From NCBI GenBank assembly GCA_001817685.1, contig MHIV01000013.1, positions 1-7,948 of the forward strand: DNA of 7,948 nt. Direction: 5' to 3'. Of the stretch, positions 3,967 through 7,948 are shown one piece after another. The notes under the pieces were generated by a model. It ran no database searches. It worked only from the letters and a program-made list of their open reading frames with translations, and was not told the DNA's origin. The DNA comes from Candidatus Colwellbacteria bacterium RIFCSPHIGHO2_02_FULL_45_17. GTDB lineage: Bacteria > Patescibacteriota > Minisyncoccia > UBA6257 > Colwellbacteraceae. The first letter of the stretch is position 1. Every line of letters starts with the position of its first letter. The position numbers and the translations under genes were made by a program.

Positions 3967-5666
3967 AAAAAATCCTAATAGTTTCAGGGATTATTGTCGC
4001 CCTTGGAGGAATAATCTTTTACTACCTCATAAGCTATTCAAACAAGGGAGTTAAAGTTGAAATAAACGTTCCGAGTGACGAAGTTAGTGTGGGCGTACCC
4101 TTTGATGTTGATGTAATTTTTACAAACGAGACCGGAAATTCGCTGGGCGACGTGAAAATTACCCTAGACCCCTCGGAACAAATAGTTTTCGATAGCAGTG
4201 GAATGAGCAACATCGAGGCAAGAGAACTCGGGGAGATAAAAAACGGGAGTACTGTAAAGGAAAGCTTTAAAGTTGTCGCGCTCCCCGGGGAGGAGCCTCA
4301 ATATAAGGCGGTGGCTACGGTTTTCTATTCACCGGCCTCCCTCGTGGCGGAATTCAAAAAGAAACAAGAGGCAGAGGTACGCGTTAGGAAACCCGATTAC
4401 GAACTCACACTTGAGGTCCCAGAACAAGTTTCATCTGGCGAAGAGTTTGATATCAAACTCAAATACGAAAGAGACGATGATTTGCCAGAGCTTGCGGAGT
4501 TCGAAGTTCACGTTGACCACCCATCGAATTTTGAAGTCGTGAAGAGCAAGCCAGAAGAGATTGGTAAGGCGATTGACGGAGCCAAGTTTACAAATCTCGA
4601 AGAGGAAGAGGGGGAGATTTCTCTAACAGGCAAGGTCGAATTCCCTGATAGTTCAGAGTTTCAAGTAAAAGCGCGGCTCGTGATGAAAATGTTTGGCGAA
4701 GAATACACATTCCTATCAGAGACCAAGACCATTCTCACTAAGCCTTCTGCGCTTTCTTTCCAAGTTGTTCTTGGCGAGCACGAAAGCGAGGTAAAACCAG
4801 GAGATGAGCTAACATACGTCCTTACATATAGAAATAACACCAACGTACCGCTAGAAGATATTGTGATAAAAGCGCAACTTTTAGGAGAAATGTTCGATTT
4901 CGGGGCACTCGACACTAATGGTAGATTTGCGAGCACAAACGGTACGATTACATGGGATAAGAACAATGTCAGCGAGCTGAGGAAACTAGACGCGGGTCGT
5001 GATGGTAGCGTGTCGGTTAAAATAAAAATTCGGGGTAAATACCCCATACAACAATTGAACGATAAAAACTTCAGCGTGGTTGTCGACGCAAGAATTGAGT
5101 CGCCGACCGCTCCGAATCTGACGACTGGCAAGACAGTGAATACTAGCAGAGTTGAAAATAAAATCGCGGGACTTTTAGAGATTGATGCCGGCGGGTATTT
5201 CCGTGACGCGCAGTCGGGTATTATAAACGGCGGACCGCTTCCTCCAAGAGTGGGGATTCCTACCAACTATACGATCCACTGGAGGGTTACCAACTATGGG
5301 ACAGACGTAGACAAAGTTGAAGTGCGAGCGAAACTTGGCGCTGGCGTGAAGTTTACAGGCAAGACTGCTGGGAACACAGATAGCGCACCCCAAGTGGATT
5401 CTTCTACGGGTGAAGTGGTTTGGCAGGTTGGGAGGTTGCTCGCAACAACTGGGATATTAAACGAGAAGCCGGAAGCAATTTTCCAAGTTGAGGCTCGCCC
5501 GAGCGGCTCCGATGTCGGAAATTACATGGTGATACTAGAAAGTACAGGAATACAAGGACGGGATGAATTCACAGAAACGACTATAATAGGTACAGACGAC
5601 CCAGTTACAACACGACTGTCAGCTGATCCAACAGTTGGGGCGAACGATGGTAAAGTTATTCAGTAA
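3963..5666 (+). CDS. Membrane-anchored extracytoplasmic protein with repeated Ig-like/DUF11-like beta domains
   Basis: A 567-residue protein of unknown function. After MKK comes one membrane segment (ILIVSGIIVALGGIIFYYLI, 4-23); the rest should lie outside the cytoplasm, anchored by it. The outside part reads as about four beta-sandwich units, roughly 30-142, 143-258, 262-400 and 405-545. Each opens with strand-like sequence and a SGE/KPGDELTY/GIPTNYTIHW type turn (around 156-168, 278-290, 430-443) typical of DUF11/CARDB-like modules. The last unit has RVTNYGTDVDKVEV and STGEVVWQVG, a common DUF11 pattern. An acidic loop (EEEEGE, 213-218) interrupts unit two. No enzymatic motif or C-terminal sorting signal is seen. 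Context is odd for a surface protein: it overlaps recO by 4 nt and ends 2 nt before glyS. An adhesin or cell-envelope scaffold is plausible. Confidence 0.85.
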   Translation: MKKILIVSGIIVALGGIIFYYLISYSNKGVKVEINVPSDEVSVGVPFDVDVIFTNETGNSLGDVKITLDPSEQIVFDSSGMSNIEARELGEIKNGSTVKESFKVVALPGEEPQYKAVATVFYSPASLVAEFKKKQEAEVRVRKPDYELTLEVPEQVSSGEEFDIKLKYERDDDLPELAEFEVHVDHPSNFEVVKSKPEEIGKAIDGAKFTNLEEEEGEISLTGKVEFPDSSEFQVKARLVMKMFGEEYTFLSETKTILTKPSALSFQVVLGEHESEVKPGDELTYVLTYRNNTNVPLEDIVIKAQLLGEMFDFGALDTNGRFASTNGTITWDKNNVSELRKLDAGRDGSVSVKIKIRGKYPIQQLNDKNFSVVVDARIESPTAPNLTTGKTVNTSRVENKIAGLLEIDAGGYFRDAQSGIINGGPLPPRVGIPTNYTIHWRVTNYGTDVDKVEVRAKLGAGVKFTGKTAGNTDSAPQVDSSTGEVVWQVGRLLATTGILNEKPEAIFQVEARPSGSDVGNYMVILESTGIQGRDEFTETTIIGTDDPVTTRLSADPTVGANDGKVIQ

Positions 5667-5668
5667 TC

Positions 5669-7033
5669 ATGGCGAAAACAGTTGACGTAACGATGGACAA
5701 AATCATAGCACTGGCAAAAAACAGAGGCTTCATTTTTGCCGGGTCCGAAATTTACGGCGGGCTCGCCAACTCGTGGGATTTGGGACCCCTCGGTACGGAG
5801 CTCAAGAAAAACATAAAAGATTTGTGGTGGAAAATGTTTGTTGAAAATCGCCCGGATGTAGTTGGTATTGATGCCAACATAATAATGAGTACAAAAGTTT
5901 GGGAGGCCTCTGGCCATCTTAAGAATTTCAATGACGAACTAGTAGAATGTAAGAGTTGCCACGAGCGGCAGAGGGGAGACGAACTGGAAGCGGATAAAAA
6001 GAAGAAATTAGGTGACATAGCGTGTCCGAAATGTGGGAAGAAAGATTGGACAAAACCCACGATGTTCAACACGATGTTCAAAACGAACCTAGGTCCCGTC
6101 GAATCCCCAGAGAATACAGTTTATTTAAGACCCGAAACTGCGCAGGCAATGTTTGTAGATTTTCCGGAAATTGTAAGAGTTGCCCGCAAAAAGCTGCCGT
6201 TTGGAATAGCACAAATTGGTAAAGCATTTAGAAATGAAATAACTCCCGGCAATTTTATATTTCGCTTGCGCGAGTTTGAGCAAATGGAAATCGAATATTT
6301 TATAACTCCTCCAAAGACAAAGAAGGACTGGGAAAAATATTTTGATGGTTGGCTTAAAGAAATACATGAATATCTAAAAGCACTCGGCGTTGATATGAAG
6401 CGAGTCAAAGATACAGAAGTTGCGAAAGAGAATAGAGCTCACTACAGCGAGAAGACTGTTGATATAGAGTTTGTTTATCCGTTTGGCCAAAAAGAACTTT
6501 ATGGTCTTGCGTACAGAGGGGACTATGATCTAAAAGCGCACGGGCTAAAATATAAAGACCCAGAGACGGGTAAGGAATTTGTCCCGCATGTAATCGAGCC
6601 GTCACTCGGAGTCGAGAGAACTATTCTCGCAGTTTTATTGTCCGCATATACAGAGGAAGACGCACCGACGGCGGACGGGGGAGTGGATAAAAGAGTCGTA
6701 CTAAAATTGCCTAAATATATAGCCCCATATAAGGTGGCAGTATTACCATTGTCAGATGATGAAAGGTTAGTAGAGCTAGCAAAGGATATCTGGAATGGTT
6801 TGAGAGAGAAGTTTGTAGCAGATTATGATGACACCCAGTCAATAGGGAAAAGATATCGAAGGCAGGACGAGATTGGAACACCATTCTGTGTGACTGTAGA
6901 CTTCGAAACGCTCGAGGATAAAAAAGTCACAGTAAGGGATCGAGATACCATGAAGCAGGATAGGGTTGAAATTAGTAAACTAGAAGAGTATCTTACTGGG
7001 AAACTTAATGACTATCAAAATTTGCAATTTTGA
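5669..7033 (+). CDS. glyS: Glycyl-tRNA synthetase, single-chain class II type
   Basis: A 454-residue enzyme that charges tRNA-Gly with glycine using ATP. It is the homodimeric alpha2 type (GlyQS), not the alpha/beta tetramer. YGGLANSWDLGPLGTELKKNI (29-49) lies in the motif 1 region. A zinc-binding insertion has C94/C97 and C119/C122. Motif 2 is FRNEITPGNFIFRLREFEQME (187-207), and RPETAQ (154-159) is the family-specific ATP/glycine pocket segment. Motif 3 is IEPSLGVERT (309-318), with its arginine. The anticodon-binding domain runs from about 347 to 445 (IAPYKVAVLPL, GKRYRRQDEIGTPFCVTV). The length fits the bacterial alpha2 enzyme. The ATG lies 2 nt past the previous stop without an SD, so it depends on operon read-through and coupled translation. 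Confidence 0.97.
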   Translation: MAKTVDVTMDKIIALAKNRGFIFAGSEIYGGLANSWDLGPLGTELKKNIKDLWWKMFVENRPDVVGIDANIIMSTKVWEASGHLKNFNDELVECKSCHERQRGDELEADKKKKLGDIACPKCGKKDWTKPTMFNTMFKTNLGPVESPENTVYLRPETAQAMFVDFPEIVRVARKKLPFGIAQIGKAFRNEITPGNFIFRLREFEQMEIEYFITPPKTKKDWEKYFDGWLKEIHEYLKALGVDMKRVKDTEVAKENRAHYSEKTVDIEFVYPFGQKELYGLAYRGDYDLKAHGLKYKDPETGKEFVPHVIEPSLGVERTILAVLLSAYTEEDAPTADGGVDKRVVLKLPKYIAPYKVAVLPLSDDERLVELAKDIWNGLREKFVADYDDTQSIGKRYRRQDEIGTPFCVTVDFETLEDKKVTVRDRDTMKQDRVEISKLEEYLTGKLNDYQNLQF

Positions 7034-7045
7034 GATAGGAATTTA

Positions 7046-7106
7046 CCGAAGCACTCAACACGCTGAGTGCTCGGTGCTCAAAACTATTGCTAAATCGAAG
7101 ATTTAG
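7046..7106. terminator. Two hairpins between glyS and the M16 protease gene
   Basis: CCGA-A-GCACTCA (7046-7057) pairs with TGAGTGCTCGG (7064-7074), giving 11 bp with one bulged A and a 6-nt loop. CTAAATC (7090-7096) pairs with GATTTAG (7100-7106) around GAA. The first hairpin lacks a U-tract; the second is followed by TACTTTT. They may mark the end of the recO-glyS operon, but termination is uncertain. I see no strong promoter for the next gene; GATACT (7106-7111) is a weak -10 candidate. Confidence 0.45.
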
Positions 7107-7117
7107 ATACTTTTGGC

Positions 7118-7948
7118 ATGACATTCACAAAAACAGTACTCGAAAACGGCTTGCGTATAATTACATCACCGCAGAAAGACAACCCTGCAGTGACCGTTTT
7201 AATCTTAGTCGAAACCGGATCTGAATATGAGTCGAAGGATAAAAACGGCATCTCACATTTTCTTGAACACATGTGCTTCAAGGGTACTAAGAATAGACCC
7301 AAAGCTATAGACATCTCGATAGAACTTGACAGCGTCGGCGCGGAGTATAACGCGTTTACGGACCATCAGTGCACCGGCTACTTCGCTAAAGTCGATAAGA
7401 GTCACTTTGACAGAGCACTCGATGTGGTCTCTGACATTTTTCTTAATCAGATTTTTGACCCAAAAGAGATTGAGAAAGAAAGGGGGCCTGTAATTGAAGA
7501 AATAAATCTTGGGGAAGATACACCAACGACAAACATATATAGAGTTTTTCCAGAGCTTCTATACGGGGACCAGCCGGCTGGGTGGAATATATTGGGACCA
7601 AAGGAAGTTATTAGAAAAATAGGGCGGGAAGATTTCGTGGAATACCGCAAAGACCACTATGTGGCACGGGCTACAACTGTCGCCGTCGCCGGCTCGATAG
7701 ACGAGAAAGAAGTAGTAGAAAAAATTAAGAAGGCGTTTGCTAATATATCGACAGCCGAGAAAAAAGCGAAGCCGATATTAACAGAAAATCAGAGCGAACC
7801 GGGGCTCCTCGTGAAGAACAAAAAATCTGACCAGTCGCACATAATGTTAGGCGTCAGGGCCTACAATCTCTTTGATGAAAGGCGCTATATCCTCGAGGTG
7901 CTTGCCGATGTGCTTGGAGGCGGGATGAGCTCCAGACTATTCCAGAAT
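7118..7948 (+). CDS. M16 family zinc metalloprotease, 3' truncated by the window
   Basis: 277 codons run open to the last base, covering the catalytic N-terminal domain of an M16 (pitrilysin/mitochondrial processing peptidase-like) protease. The inverted zinc motif HxxEH is HFLEH (H47, E50, H51). E127 in VIEEI (125-129) lies exactly 76 residues after H51, as in the HxxEHx76E rule. All metal ligands and the catalytic glutamate are present, so it should be the active subunit. The opening MTFTKTVLENGLRII, ILVETGSEYE, GTKNRP, and GAEYNAFTDHQCTGYFAKV (74-92) are family-typical. The domain end shows VLGGGMSSRLFQ. M16 members degrade or process peptides; with no signal peptide this one is likely cytoplasmic. 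The ATG at 7118 is the only sensible start because TAA at 7091 closes the frame upstream; it has no SD. Confidence 0.95.
   Translation, partial: MTFTKTVLENGLRIITSPQKDNPAVTVLILVETGSEYESKDKNGISHFLEHMCFKGTKNRPKAIDISIELDSVGAEYNAFTDHQCTGYFAKVDKSHFDRALDVVSDIFLNQIFDPKEIEKERGPVIEEINLGEDTPTTNIYRVFPELLYGDQPAGWNILGPKEVIRKIGREDFVEYRKDHYVARATTVAVAGSIDEKEVVEKIKKAFANISTAEKKAKPILTENQSEPGLLVKNKKSDQSHIMLGVRAYNLFDERRYILEVLADVLGGGMSSRLFQN

Noticed and set aside
4661..5266. 201-residue minus-strand frame within the surface-protein gene
   Set aside because: It is a shadow of the well-supported 567-residue plus-strand protein in a tight operon.

Overview
The window looks like a chromosomal piece of a small-genome bacterium, most likely Patescibacteria (Candidate Phyla Radiation, Parcubacteria-like). 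This is an inference. It rests on a short RecO in an overlapping operon with a membrane-anchored beta-rich protein and a single-chain glycyl-tRNA synthetase, an orphan CofE-like ligase, a secreted 3D-domain protein, tight gene spacing, and the near absence of Shine-Dalgarno (SD) sites in front of most genes. No ribosomal RNA or other decisive phylogenetic marker is present.

Layout. (1) 2-1219, plus strand: a 5'-truncated histidine phosphatase and a YhhQ/VUT-type queuosine-precursor transporter, 3 nt apart. (2) 1224-1946, minus: a CofE-like (F420-0:gamma-glutamyl ligase family) protein, convergent with the transporter with only 4 nt between stop codons, and driven by a TATAAT promoter close to its start. 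(3) 2019-2643, minus: a GC-rich, self-contained transcription unit. It has a near-consensus sigma70 promoter, a short possible leader ORF, a proper SD, a 148-residue acidic protein I do not recognise, and tandem hairpins ending in a U-tract. (4) 2674-2818: a gene-free cluster of palindromes, including an alternating CCTGCC/GGCAGG repeat and a bidirectional terminator. (5) 2831-3364, minus: a secreted 3D-domain protein. Its promoter overlaps an inverted repeat, and a terminator-like hairpin lies between promoter and start codon. (6) 3423-7033, plus: recO, a 567-residue membrane-anchored multi-domain surface protein and glyS as one operon (ATGA overlap, then a 2-nt gap), probably starting as a leaderless transcript. 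(7) 7118-7948, plus: the N-terminal 277 residues of an M16 zinc protease, cut by the window end.

Most genes are housekeeping: tRNA charging, recombination repair, queuosine salvage and processing of peptides or the envelope. The unusual part is 2019-3364. There a compositionally foreign gene with its own expression signals, a nest of palindromes and a possibly attenuated secreted-protein gene sit between ordinary operons. I see no CRISPR array, tRNA, rRNA, transposase or recognisable defence system.
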